From positions 336,001 through 400,000 of the forward strand of contig JAWPHD010000298.1 in NCBI GenBank assembly GCA_037043455.1: a stretch of 64,000 nt of DNA. Reading direction: 5' to 3'. The position numbers and the translations under genes were made by a program. Position 1 is the stretch's first letter. The number at the start of each line of letters is the position of its first letter. This document shows positions 35,941-46,261 of this stretch, one piece after another. The DNA comes from Cyrtodaria siliqua. Lineage: Eukaryota > Mollusca > Bivalvia > Adapedonta > Hiatellidae. Below the pieces are notes generated by a model that worked only from the letters and a program-made list of their open reading frames with translations, was not told the DNA's origin and ran no database searches.

Positions 35941-36290
35941 CAGAGACAGTCGTGTAGACACATTTGTACAAATTAGCACTGAGACAGTCTTTGAGATACA
36001 TTTATACGAATTAACACTGACAGAGACAGACGTGTAGACACATTTGTACAAATTAGCACTGAGACAGTCTTTGAGATACATTTATACGAATTAACACTGA
36101 CAGAGACAGACGTGTAGACACATTTGTACAAATTAGCACTGAGACAGTCTTTGAGATACATTTATACGAATTAACACTGACAGAGACAGACGTGTAGACA
36201 CATTTGTACAAATTAGCACTGAGACAGTCTTTGAGATACATTTATACGAATTAACACTGACAGAGACAGACGTGGAGACACACAGTCTGA
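35941..36290 (+). repeat. 80-bp tandem array, four units plus part
   Basis: Units at 35941, 36021, 36101 and 36181 (CAGAGACAGACGTGTAGACA...) look identical apart from one base in the first. A partial fifth follows 36261. The inverted RT-element tails on either side face away from the array. Confidence 0.9.
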
Positions 36291-36369
36291 CATTTTCTCT
36301 AAGAGTAAGTGCTAGCTCGCGTGATCTAGAGAACATAATTATATACACATTCTCTCTTCGCACATATGC

Positions 36370-36745
36370 GTATTTGGTTTATTCTCTTGTTGCTCTGCTT
36401 CTGTCAAGTCATTGAGTGCTTACTGTGTGACTTTCTAGGTGCCTAGTTTGTTTGGGAATTTAGCCAGTGGAATTTATTTCATTATTTACGCTGTCCCGGT
36501 TTAACTGGGGGACACTAGGGTAAGAGTGAGGTTTGTTGCACCTTAGAACCGGATTAAAAGCCCCAGCGACCTTTCTGTCGATGATATTCCAGGGCTATTC
36601 CTATGTTGACATCCTTTGTATGTTGTGGTGTCGCACATATTTTGTTTCTATTTATCTATGACATAATAGTTTTTTTTGAATGCAGGTTTTGGATAGCTAG
36701 TTCTGTGAATGCTACATTTCCTGTTCCACATTTGTAACTACTTTT
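36370..36745 (+). repeat. RT-element tail copy
   Basis: GGTTTATTCTCTTGTTGCTCTGCTTCTG...CCCCAGCGACC...GCTACATTTCCTGTTCCACATTTGTAAC. A diverged plus-strand copy. Confidence 0.7.
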
Positions 36746-36765
36746 ATTATTTTCCTTATCAGAAG

Positions 36766-37215
36766 AGAACAGCAGTTTGCCATTGACAATATTTATACAG
36801 GTTTTATCATTTAGTTTGCCAGCAGAGAACAGCAGTTGTTTGCCAGTGACTCTGTGTATACAGGTTTTATCATTTCTTTTATCAGCAGAGAACAGCAGTT
36901 GTTTGCCAGTGACTCTGTGTATACAAGTTTTATCATTTCTTTTATCAGCAGAGAACAGCAGTTTGCCAGTGACACTGTGTATACAGGTTTTATCATTTCT
37001 TTTATCAGCAGAGAACAGCAGTTGTTTGCCAGTGACTATGTGTATAGAGGTTTTATCATTTTGTTATCAGCAGAGAACAGCAGTTTGCCAGTGACACTGT
37101 GTATACAGGTTTCATAAATACATTAGCAGCAGAGAACAGCAGTCTGTCTGTTTATATGTTTATACAGATTTTACAATTTTCTTTATCAATCGAAAACAGC
37201 AGAATGCCAGTGATA
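36766..37215 (+). repeat. ~63-bp minisatellite, about 7 units
   Basis: Unit AGAGAACAGCAGTTGTTTGC...CAGTGACTCTGTGTATACAG...GTTTTATCATTTCTTTTATCAGC with length variants of 58-67 bp. ORFs across it are repeat artefacts. Confidence 0.9.
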
Positions 37216-37554
37216 TTAATGTGCATGCTGACAATTTCTAACTCGGGGTTTAAGTAGCACCATGGCACCATTATTGAAATAACAGTAATAATGTTGTTGA
37301 GATCTGTACATAAATAGACTATATAAATCATGTATACGCAGCTGCGGCTGCTTTTGAATCAACCGTCAGCATCCGAATCATCAAGTACCGGCGGACGAAT
37401 ATTCATGCTTTAATGGTCAAATGTTGGTATTGCTCAAGTCAGTATGTTCCAAACGAACAATATAGTTTATGAATATACTAATACGTAAATTTTGAGTTGC
37501 AAGACGAAAGACAACAATATGTCCCAATAACATGTAATAGATCACATCACTATT
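37216..37554. other. no recognisable feature
   Basis: Nothing supported. Confidence 0.5.
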
Positions 37555-37800
37555 TATTGTCAGTCACACTTGCGTTTGTGGCGGGTGTAAAAGTCGCCCT
37601 GACTACGAATCAGTAGTGTTATTACTTACTGGTCCTGTGGGATCACCAAGCCCACGCTATGTGGCTTTGGAGTAGAATACCGCTGACGCCGGTGCCAGGG
37701 TGCGTGAGAGGTGTTACATCTTATATTACCTCTCATGAACTCAATTAAACCGAGTCTGCTACTTTTCTCTTTTGTGTTGTGCTGGATCCCATATTTAGAA
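37555..37800 (+). repeat. ~270-bp stem repeat copy
   Basis: AAAGTCGCCCTGACTACGAATCAGTAGTGTTATTACTTACTGG...GTGCGTGAGAGGTGTTACATC...AACTCAATTAAACCGAGTCTGC. Plus orientation, 160 bp upstream of the BRI3-like start codon. Confidence 0.75.
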
Positions 37801-37957
37801 TTTATTGAATATCTGTGTAAGATTTGTATTTACAAGCTGAAATTAATTTTCTTCCTTGCAATTTCACTGGCAATATAATTATATTTATAAATTATAAATA
37901 ACAAAATAACCATTTCAGATAACGTATACGTGAAAGAAGCTACCGTTCTGATACATA

Positions 37958-40900
37958 ATGTCTGCCCAGCAAGTTCATGTTCCAGGTAGGTCAACTTTAT
38001 TGTTAAACTGAGAAATAAATAAACATTGAACGTTATGTTACGTCATTTACATGTCACCCATAACAATAGCTACACGTCTAACAAAAAGTATCGTTCAAAG
38101 AAAATCCATGCGTTTATAAGGCGATCGTTTGTGTTGCAGTTATAAATACAGCATTAGCACTGGCAATTGAGCCGCAAATATTGTAAAAAAAGAATAAAAA
38201 AAGTACGATACCCCTTCTGTCTATATAAACACATGGTAGTGAAGTATGTTTGACACCAAGATGACCAAACTCGTTTCGAAGTCTGTATCTTTATCAATTT
38301 ACCGAATTGATTTAAATATTTAAATCTTTTACACCGTTCGTTAGGTCTGATTCCCATTTATCACAGTATATTCACAGTTCATATAAAATATGTTTATTTC
38401 CGGTTATACCCAAAGAAGTGATTCGATTGGATGATATTTTAACGGTAAAAACATACGTAATCAGAAACCGAAAATCGTCCAATCGGATCACGTCTTTGAG
38501 TATAACCGGAAGTCAACATATGTAGGAAATTTTGTAATAGTAGCAATCGGCGATTTTACTTAAGTTTCTCCAGAGAGAGTGATTTTTATACGAACTGTGA
38601 ATATACTGTGATAAATGGGAATCAGACCTAACAAACGGTGTAAAAGATTTGAATCAATTCGGTAAATTGACAAAGATACAGACTTCGAAACGAGGTTGGT
38701 CATCTTGATGTCAAACATACTTCACTACCATGTGTTTATATAGACAGTAGGGATATCGTTCTTTTTTTGAATTATTTTTCTTTACAATATTTGCGGCTCA
38801 AGTGCCAGTGAGCATTATCTAGCCTGAGTGTTACTTGACGCTGCTGTGGTGTAACACGCAAAATAGAGTATTTATAACTGACATGAACAAGGTTTGTACT
38901 TGTTGTGCTTCTGTTTGTACGTCGACAGGCGAGGTTAGTACTTCCAAAATATATAAATCGGATTTTCTTCCCCATTGTGAAAGACTAAGAAGTTTGATTT
39001 ATATAAGTTTAATGAAAATAAATCTGTCTAACAGAGTGAAATTTACGCTATTAAAATAAATCATACTATACAAATGTATATCAGACACAACACGAACAAT
39101 AAGTTAAACAGTGGTTAGCGTCAAAGAACAGCAACAATACCACACGGGGGTTAAAATTATTATTTTCTGTACTTTTAAAAAATCCGATTCTTCGTTTAAT
39201 GCCATGTTTTAGAAAAAAACGTATGTGCTATTTGTTAAAGTGAACACGAAATGTCATTTCAGTGACCCAGCAACCAGGAGCGACCGTGGTTGTAGTCGGG
39301 GGTTGTCCAAAGTGTGGTGTAAGTATACATAACTGTGTTCGTAGTAGGGGATTTTCCAAAGTGTGGTGTAAGTATACATGACTGTGTTCGTAGTCGGGGT
39401 AGTCCAAAGTGTGGTGTAAGTATACATAACTGTGTTCGTAGTAGGGGATTTTCCAAAGTGTGGTGTAAGTATACATGACTGTGTTCGTAGTCGGGGTAGT
39501 CCAAAGTGTGGTGTAAGTATACATGACTGTGTTCGTAGTCGGGGTAGTCCAAAGTGTGGTGGAAGTATAAATGATCGTGGTCATAGTCGGGGGTTGTCCA
39601 AAGTGTGGTGGAAGTATGCAACACGACCGTGGTCGTAGTCAGGGGTTGTCCAACGTGTGATGGAAGTATACATGATAGTGTTCGTAGTCCAAAGTGTGGT
39701 GTAAGTATAAATGATCGTGGTCATAGTCGGGGGTTGTCCAAAGTGAGGTGTAAATATAAAACACGACCGTGGTCATAGTCGGGGGTTGTCCAAAGTGTGG
39801 TGTAAGTATAAAACACGACATTGGTCATAGTCGGGGGTTGTCCAAAGTGTGGTGTAAGTATACATGATCTTGGTCATAGTCGTGGGTTGTCCAAAGTGTG
39901 GTGTAAGTATAAAACACGACCATGGTCATAGTCGGGGGTTGTCCAACGTGTGGTGTAAGTATAAATGATTGTTGTCATAGTCGGGGGTTGTCCAAAGTGT
40001 GGTGTAAGCATACAACACGACCGTAGTCATAGTCGGGGGTTGTCCAAAGTGTGGTGTAAGTATAAAACACGACCGTGGTCATAGTCGGGGGTTGTCCAAA
40101 GTGTGGTGTAAGTATACATGATCGTGGTCATAGTTGTGGGTTGTCCAAAGTATAGTGTATGTATAAAACACGACCGTGGTCATAGTCGGGGTTGTCCAAA
40201 GTGTGGTGTAGGTATAAATGATCGTGGTCATAGTCGGGCGTTGTCCAAAGTGTGATGGAAGTATGCAACACGACCGTGGTCGTAGTCCGAGGTTGTCCAA
40301 CGTGTTGTGGAAGTATACATGACAGTGTTCGTAGTCGAACGTGTGTTGTAAGTATAAATGATCGTGGTCATAGTCGGGGGTTGTTCAAAGCATATGGAAG
40401 AATCTTCCTCAAATCGAAATCGACTGAAAAAAACAATAATTTCACGAAATTTAACTCTTGCTGATAGTTTAGTACTGATTTATCTCCCGCAGATATCGAT
40501 AAAGCCGCCTCGGGCGTTATGTTATTTAGCGTGTCGGCAGTCACACTTGCACACTTTATGGGGGCCATAAAACATTGGGAATCATTATGTATCTATAGTG
40601 ACCATATGGAGTGAAACTATAAATGCACTTTAGTAAATTTAAGCAAAACACATTTTTAAAAAATCAGTTTAATATTTACATGAAATACGTTATTATAAAC
40701 AAGTTTTTAATAAGCTATAACTGAGAAGAGTTTTTTTTTAAGCCAGTTGTGCTACATTCAGAATATATATACAAACAATTAACCAACATCCAATTTTATT
40801 CCAGTGTCACATCAACAGCACTTATCGATTTTCCTAGGCTAACATCGTTCATATGATATATACCAGCCGTATCGTTTATGACCAATTCTGTCACAACATT

Positions 40901-41041
40901 TATTTTCAGGTCGGCCAAATCCAGGATAATTATACAGGTCTGGGAATTTGTCTGGCTATCTGTTTCTTTCCGCTTGGTATCCTGTGCTGCTTAATGATGA
41001 AGGAGAGAAAGTGTGACCGCTGTGGAGCATTGGACAATTAA
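37958..41041 (+). CDS. BRI3: brain protein I3-like protein, three exons
   Basis: Three exons encode a protein of about 62 residues. Exon 1 is 37958-37985 (ATG, then SAQQVHVP, donor G|GTAGGT, phase 1). Exon 2 is 39263-39318 (acceptor TTTCAG, TQQPGATVVVVGGCPKCG, donor GT|GTAAGT, phase 0). Exon 3 is 40910-41041 (acceptor TTTTCAG; starts VGQIQDNYTGLG, then a hydrophobic segment ICLAICFFPLGILCCLMM, then KERKCDRCGALDN and stop). Both phases agree. The CPxC...CC...CxxC arrangement and a C-terminal transmembrane segment match the BRI3 family (small endolysosomal membrane protein in vertebrates). The proline-rich N-terminus is shorter than in mammals (about 125 residues), so an extra exon may be missed. 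A fold-back element sits in intron 1 and an exon-derived minisatellite in intron 2. Confidence 0.75.
38157..38810. mobile_element. fold-back MITE in intron 1 of the BRI3-like gene
   Basis: Ends CACTGGCAATTGAGCCGC and, inverted, CACTGGCACTTGAGCCGC. The arms pair over roughly 240-330 bp. AGCATTA flanks both sides (38150-38156 and 38811-38817) as a 7-bp target duplication, possibly 8 with one mismatch, which would suit a hAT or P-type mobiliser. No transposase is encoded. Confidence 0.8.
39279..40400 (+). repeat. minisatellite built from the exon 2 / 5' splice site of the BRI3-like gene
   Basis: About 22 units of 48-53 bp. The first is the genuine end of exon 2: GTAGTCGGGGGTTGTCCAAA then GTGTGGT and GTAAGTATA. 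Each unit contains roughly the last 34 bases of the exon (coding VVVVGGCPKCG in the true exon) and about 15 bases of intron. By my reading 13 units, including the real one, keep GTAAGT; others have GGAAGT, GTAAAT, GTAAGC, GTATGT or GTAGGT. Unit length is not a multiple of three. Confidence 0.85.
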
Positions 41042-41569
41042 TCCTAGTCATAGAATACGTGGCTTACTTCTTAATCAGAACCGTTTTAGGGATTACAATG
41101 AAACATCTGGATATGTCATGCTGGGCCTAACAAAAGGAAACAAAGCAACAACTGAAACATTAATAATGTGTATACTAGATTGAATCAAAAAGCAAACGAA
41201 AATATAATCTTTTTTTCTTTCGTATAGTGTCTAATATTAGTGTTAAGATTACATCAGTTTTACTCGCTTTACATAGTTCGGTGTTTCCTGAAGTGGAATA
41301 CATGCCATAATTGACAAGTGATGTAGCTAAACGCATGGCAGTTTAACAGAACTATACGCTAAGACCTCTAGCCTGGAACTGAATACTCTAGTGAAACACA
41401 ATGAAGACAGAAGCAAGCAAAGCAGTTTCAAATCATTTTTGTGAGGAAACGATAGCACGCGTTCATGTTTTCACGATTGGTAAAACAAACTTTCAACTGC
41501 ATCCATTTTGTGACTACTATCTGCATTCTCATAACAAAACAAAGAAATCATAGATAAACGAATGAAATG
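41042..41569. other. 3' flank of the BRI3-like gene; nothing else recognised
   Basis: Probably includes the 3' UTR. I did not identify a convincing AATAAA signal close to the stop codon. Confidence 0.4.
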
Positions 41570-42150
41570 TTACTGTCGTCATGGAAAGTTTCACAGGAAA
41601 TTGCATCGTTTAATTATTACCTTCTGTTTATTATAACTGTCTTATCACGGCCATGAACGGACAATTTTGGTGTTCTTTTTCAGAGGTCAAGCAGACGTTC
41701 AAAACAATTATGTTTCTGTTATTTTGGGCAATCTGGAGTAATCGAGACACTGAGATTGAATTATTTACGTCATAATGCAGAACATTATAAGGTCATTTGT
41801 TCAATCGCAATATCTCGATTGCATCATATTGCCGAAAGTAACAGAGACATAAATTTGGAATGTAAACTGGATATTCAGCCAAATGACGAGTAGATTTAAA
41901 TTGCACTTTTGCGACTTTTGACTTTGATATATCGGCGAGTTGACAAGAGATCGTAGGTATTGTTGGAAGGGAATTTCATTTCTGCACACGATAGTATGCA
42001 TGTAATTGAGATTGTTTTGAACGTCTGCTTGACCTCTGAAAAAGAACATTTCCCGTTCATGTCCTTTTAAGACAATTATAAAAATAGAAGGTAAAAAGCA
42101 AAGGATGCAATTTCCTGTGGAAAGTTTGACCTCTTGTTGGCATCATGAAA
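41570..42150. repeat. fold-back element
   Basis: 41576-41726 and 42007-42145 are inverted copies (e.g. TTTTTCAGAGGTCAAGCAGA against TCTGCTTGACCTCTGAAAAA). They have about 85-90% visible identity and a ~280-bp spacer. No coding capacity; likely a MITE, but target duplications are not clear. Confidence 0.65.
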
Positions 42151-42299
42151 TAATGATCTATTACGAACGCTCTGTGCATGTTAGGTCACATGTAAGCACC
42201 ATGATTAGGACAAGCTAAAGGTTCCACAATCAACATGTATATCATCCATTTTAAAGATATATATAAACATATAATGAAATGTACTGCTGCGTGCAATCT

Positions 42300-42478
42300 A
42301 CATCCTTTATGTACAGGTTCACGTGCTTTAGATATAATTTACGTGCTTTATGTACATGTTACGCGCTTTAGATACATTGTACGTGCTTTATGTACATGTT
42401 ACGCGCTTTAGATACATTGTACGTGCTTTATGTACAGTTTTACGTACTTTAGATACAGTTTACGTATGTACAGTTTTA
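42300..42478 (+). repeat. ~40-bp minisatellite
   Basis: Alternating ACGTGCTTTATGTACATGTT and ACGCGCTTTAGATACATTGT half-units, about four full units. Confidence 0.85.
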
Positions 42479-43161
42479 AGTGCGGTTTTATACAATGTGT
42501 GACCCATCATTGAAGTGTTCTATTTCGATAACATTGCAAAAAATGAAAAACAATCCTTATAATTACAAATTTATATCAATGATATTCTTTACTGACCGTC
42601 CATTTGATTTCACATGCCCCAGTAAGCTAAATTAAATTAATTTCAGTTGAACCGATCAGACAAATCACACATTTTCAAATTTGAAATTTACTCCGCCCAA
42701 AGGTATAGGCCTAGATGTTAACGTTTCCTAAACAAACAAAGTTTTCCTAGTGGCGTAACTACTAGGCACTACAGACCCGGGCCGAAAACCTTTTCCCTAG
42801 AATGTTCCCTTTATCCCCAACAGTGTCTCCCCAAACTCGTCAGAGTGCACCATTTTACTTCTTATTTATAAAACAAATCGTGGGGAGCATTCACCCAGAC
42901 CCCGACCCCACCCCACCACCACCCCATCACTTTTTAGAATGACTAACCAATCAGAATGCAATATATATTTGTATTGTTCGCATTTCGTAATTATATTCAG
43001 TTGACGTACATTCTGTATACATATCTACGTGTTTTAACGTAGAGAAGGTTGGTGCCATATATTACATAGTTTGTGATGATTTCATCATATTCAGTGAATA
43101 GAAAAGCCATATCTACTCAGAGCTTTACTGGGAGATATCTCACACCGGGAGATATTTATCA
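42479..43161. other. no recognisable feature
   Basis: Contains a CCCCACCCCACCACC tract near 42900. No gene seen. Confidence 0.5.
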
Positions 43162-43545
43162 TGTCACAGGGGTAGAATAATGTGCAGCCAGACCGGGGCT
43201 CGAACCAGGGACCTTCGAACTAAACTACCGTTCCGATGCTCTACCGACTGAGATAACTGGCCAGACAATGCAACATCAATCTACCTGTTAGATATCCATA
43301 AACCGTGATACACTCCCCCTACAGACTGAAAATCGTCCTCGAATTTCCATGAGTACAGAGAATCATTTCGAATGTTTCTTGGAGTTTACTCAGTCACGGC
43401 CCCACGTTGGGCGCCAAATGTCACAGGGCTAGAAAAATGTGCAGCCAGACCGGGGCTCAAACCTGTTCCGATTCTCTACCAACTGAGCTAACCGGTCAGA
43501 CAATTCAACATCAATCTACCTGTTAGATATCCATAAACCGTGACA
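43162..43545 (-). mobile_element. TRIM-type miniature LTR element with tRNA-like LTRs
   Basis: Two direct repeats, 43162-43310 and 43419-43545, both begin TGTCACAGG and end CCGTGA(T/C)A. On the minus strand this gives LTRs bounded by TGTCAC and GTGACA. The 108-bp interior has TGGCGCCCAACGTGGGGC immediately after the first minus-strand LTR (a classic tRNA primer-binding site). It ends in the purine tract GTAGGGGGAGTG right before the second. There is no gag or pol. Inside each LTR is a tRNA-like segment (see separate entry). Total length 384 bp, typical of terminal-repeat retrotransposons in miniature. Confidence 0.75.
43187..43266 (-). other. tRNA-like sequence inside the TRIM LTR
   Basis: Minus strand: A-box TATCTCAGTCGGTAGAGCA and B-box GGTTCGAGCCC. 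Acceptor arms GGCCAGT and TCTGGCT pair at six of seven positions (one a G-T wobble), and the T stem pairs at four of five. The anticodon arm is disturbed, so no identity can be assigned. The other LTR (43441-43503) keeps the A-box but has lost about 20 bases of the middle. Confidence 0.65.
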
Positions 43546-43596
43546 CACTCCCCCTACAGACAGCAAAAATGATGTATTAATGTGCTCTACTTAATG

Positions 43597-43625
43597 TTTG
43601 TTTGTTTGTTTGTTTGTTTGGTGTT
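43597..43625 (+). repeat. GTTT microsatellite
   Basis: Seven tandem TTTG units. Confidence 0.9.
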
Positions 43626-43738
43626 TAACGCGTATTTTAGGCTATTTTGAAAGAGTGAAATAATGAACGAAAGAAAATGAACAGAGAGCATGTTTTTTCT
43701 TGTGTATCGTCACAAAATATGTAATATATGGTTAATTA

Positions 43739-43950
43739 ACCGGTATTTTTGAAATACGGTACATGTTTCCCTATCGAAAGAAATTGCTCCGATATGGCAG
43801 TGAGTTCTTATATCCGAGCAATTTTCGGGAAAATACGGTAAATATACCGTATTTTGTACGGTAAAATTGCTCTGATATGATAACTCACTGCCAAATCGGA
43901 GAAATTTCTTTCTCGAGGGAAGTATTTATCGCATTTCAAAAACACCGGTA
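43739..43950. repeat. fold-back element
   Basis: Arms starting ACCGGTATTTTTGAAATACG and, inverted, ACCGGTGTTTTTGAAATGCG. They meet at a central AAAATACGGTAAATATACCGTATTTT-type palindrome. About 105-bp arms with scattered mismatches. Confidence 0.75.
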
Positions 43951-44662
43951 ATAAAACTAGATGTATTTCCTGGTCTTTTCTTTTCCTGCTCTTTTCTGAT
44001 ATGAGTATGAGTGACAGTTTAGTTATACTTGGTTGTAGTTTTATGTATACATTGATTTAACAGTTACTGATTACTAGTATGCGAGTGGTTTTGCGGTCTG
44101 ACAATTTCGTTTAACGTAATTTCAAAACGTAGCGGAGACGTAAAACATTATTTTAGACCGTAAAAACAACGACATACCGTCCTAGATTGAAAATTTTCGT
44201 TGAAAGGGTCATAACTTAACATGCTTTCGTAATTCATCAACATTTACCGTTCTTTGTCCTATCATAATTTATTGTAGTGGCATTGGAGTAACTACAATAC
44301 ACTTCCAGGGAAGACGTACACATATAGAACGGGTAGAACCATACGACTGTAACATTTTCCTTCTGAGACATTTCTGAGAGTGTTTGATGATATATGTGCC
44401 TTAATCAAGTTATTATACGCCAAATAAAACCAGTAAGGATACATTTACATATTCTAAATGCATTGTACATATAGTCCAACTAAGAGCTGACTAAGAGTTC
44501 AAACAAATTGCACATGTAGATTTTTTATTACCTCCTGTAAATAAAGGCAAACTCATGCTCAAGTTAATATTCCAATTGTCAAACATGGCAGGTCGTGTAG
44601 ACTACACATTGTTAACGTAAATACTGCCAAATGGAGATCAAATTCGTCTTCCTGTTCAACCT
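43951..44662. other. no recognisable feature
   Basis: Nothing supported. Confidence 0.5.
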
Positions 44663-44668
44663 TTATAT

Positions 44669-45078
44669 ATGCTTGTAAAACCAGTTACTTGTAAACCAGT
44701 TACTTGTAAACCAGTTACTTATAAACCAGTTACTTGTCAACCAGTTACTTATAAACCAGTTACTTGTCAACCAGTTACTTATAAACCAGTTACTTGTAAA
44801 CCAGTTACTTGTCAACCAGTTACTTATAAACCAGTTACTTGTAAACCAGGTTCTTGTAAACCAGTTACTTATAAACCAGTTACCTGTCAACCAGTTACTT
44901 GTAAACCAGTTACTTGTAAACCAGTTACTTATAAACCAGTTACTTGTAAACCAGTTACTTGTCAACCAGTTACTTATAAACCAGTTACGTGTCTACCAGT
45001 TACTTATAAACCAGTTACTTGTCAACCAGGTTCTTGTAAACCAATTAATTGTAAACAAGTTACGTGTAAAACCAGTTA
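44669..45078 (+). repeat. 15-bp minisatellite, about 27 units
   Basis: Units CCAGTTACTTGTAAA, CCAGTTACTTATAAA and CCAGTTACTTGTCAA. Open in frame on both strands (KPVTC/KPVTY on plus), as expected for a 15-bp period. I do not call it a gene. Confidence 0.9.
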
Positions 45079-45117
45079 ACCCGATAGACTGAATGTTTAT
45101 GAGTTCAAATTTTGAAT

Positions 45118-46050
45118 ATAGTCTTACAGCCAAACAATTTTTAATTATTGAGAATTCTGAATAACTTTAAATAGGTGAAAGAATTATCAAAATTGATGTT
45201 AAACAAATAAGATATGACCATTTGAAATGTGTTCTATCACGACTATGGAAGCCGCCATTTTGAGAATTATGACATCATGCATGTAGTTCTAAATTACCAT
45301 ATGTGGAATATTTATACATAATGATAATTTACTGATTTGTAACAAAAATAATTCACAGCAATTGTATGAAAAAATAAGTATGCTAAAGTGTAATAATGCA
45401 TTATACGAGTATGATCAGTTGAGTGTTTTGCATATCCTTCGTATTGACCCTTTGATCCCTTTGGAGGGGTAGGCTGAGGGGTAGAATCCCCCCAAATTCA
45501 TGTTCATTTTATCATTTTTTGTTCATGTTCATTAAAGGTCTTCATCATGATCCCTGCATTGTTTCAGGTGCTATCTCGCTCGCATCAAAAGAGCAGTGGC
45601 AGAAAAACAATAACGTGGCTCCAGCGTAAATGGAGTTTCTACGATAGAATTTGCAGCAACTCTGCAGTTCAGGGTGAAAAGGTTCTAGGCCCATTTTATA
45701 TATTTTATCTCGATGTACATGGAAGATGAGCCTGGCATGTTCATGCCTTTTAGGCGCCATATAATCTTTTCATGTGTTGGTGCGCCTTAAAACCCCAATT
45801 CAATTCAATTCATATTGACTTCCTATGCTTTAAATGACATTTTTCATTTGTCAATATACCATACATGTTAAGAACTATGACATCATATTTCTCAAAATGG
45901 CGGCTCCCATATCCGTTTTTAGAACACCTTCAAATGGAATATCTTCTTTGTTTATCATCCAATTTTGGTAATTCTTTCACCATTTTCAGAGTTTTTCATA
46001 ACTCCCACATATTAAAGAATTGTTTGGCTACATGCCTTAATTTTGTTTAA
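45118..46050 (+). mobile_element. piggyBac-like MITE, copy 2, with nested insertion
   Basis: Left arm ACAGCCAAACAATTTTTAAT...AAGCCGCCATTTTGAGAATT and right arm CTCAAAATGGCGGCTCCCAT...TTGTTTGGCTACATGCC match the arms of 24259-24802. The centre holds about 400 bp not present in copy 1 (45419-45818). The outermost ends are too diverged to show TTAA clearly. Confidence 0.7.
45419..45818 (+). repeat. repeat nested in the MITE
   Basis: Ends with GGTGCGCCTTAAAACCCCAATTCAATTCAATTC, a SINE-like tail also found as a scrap at 16269. A GGGGGGATTCTACCCCTC-type stem (CCTTTGGAGGGGTAGGCTGA) lies near its start. No clear tRNA head. Confidence 0.5.
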
Positions 46051-46261
46051 GACATCAGTCAATAATTTAATGTAGAGTACAACTTTATTTTTTATTTTTT
46101 CTTGATTTGACATTACATAAACGTATACATATGAATATGTGTGTTGTCTTTTTCATCTAAACATCTACCGCACCTGGGTGTTTGTTGTGTCCATTCATGC
46201 TGATATATGTTGACGTATCTTGTATCATATAATTAAAATTTACAAAGAAAAGGTTATAAGT

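Noticed and set aside
35869..36363. Serial similar ORFs spaced 80 bp apart
   Set aside because: Products of the 80-bp tandem array.
36766..37215. Regularly spaced repeats that might be a CRISPR array
   Set aside because: No unique spacers; whole units repeat, and the context is a eukaryotic genome.
39228..40568. Histidine/threonine-rich minus-strand ORFs
   Set aside because: Antisense shadows of the exon-derived minisatellite in the BRI3-like gene.
44663..45079. KPVTC/KPVTY repeat protein of 136 residues
   Set aside because: Fifteen-base tandem repeat open on both strands; no signal peptide, splice context or homologous domain supports a gene.
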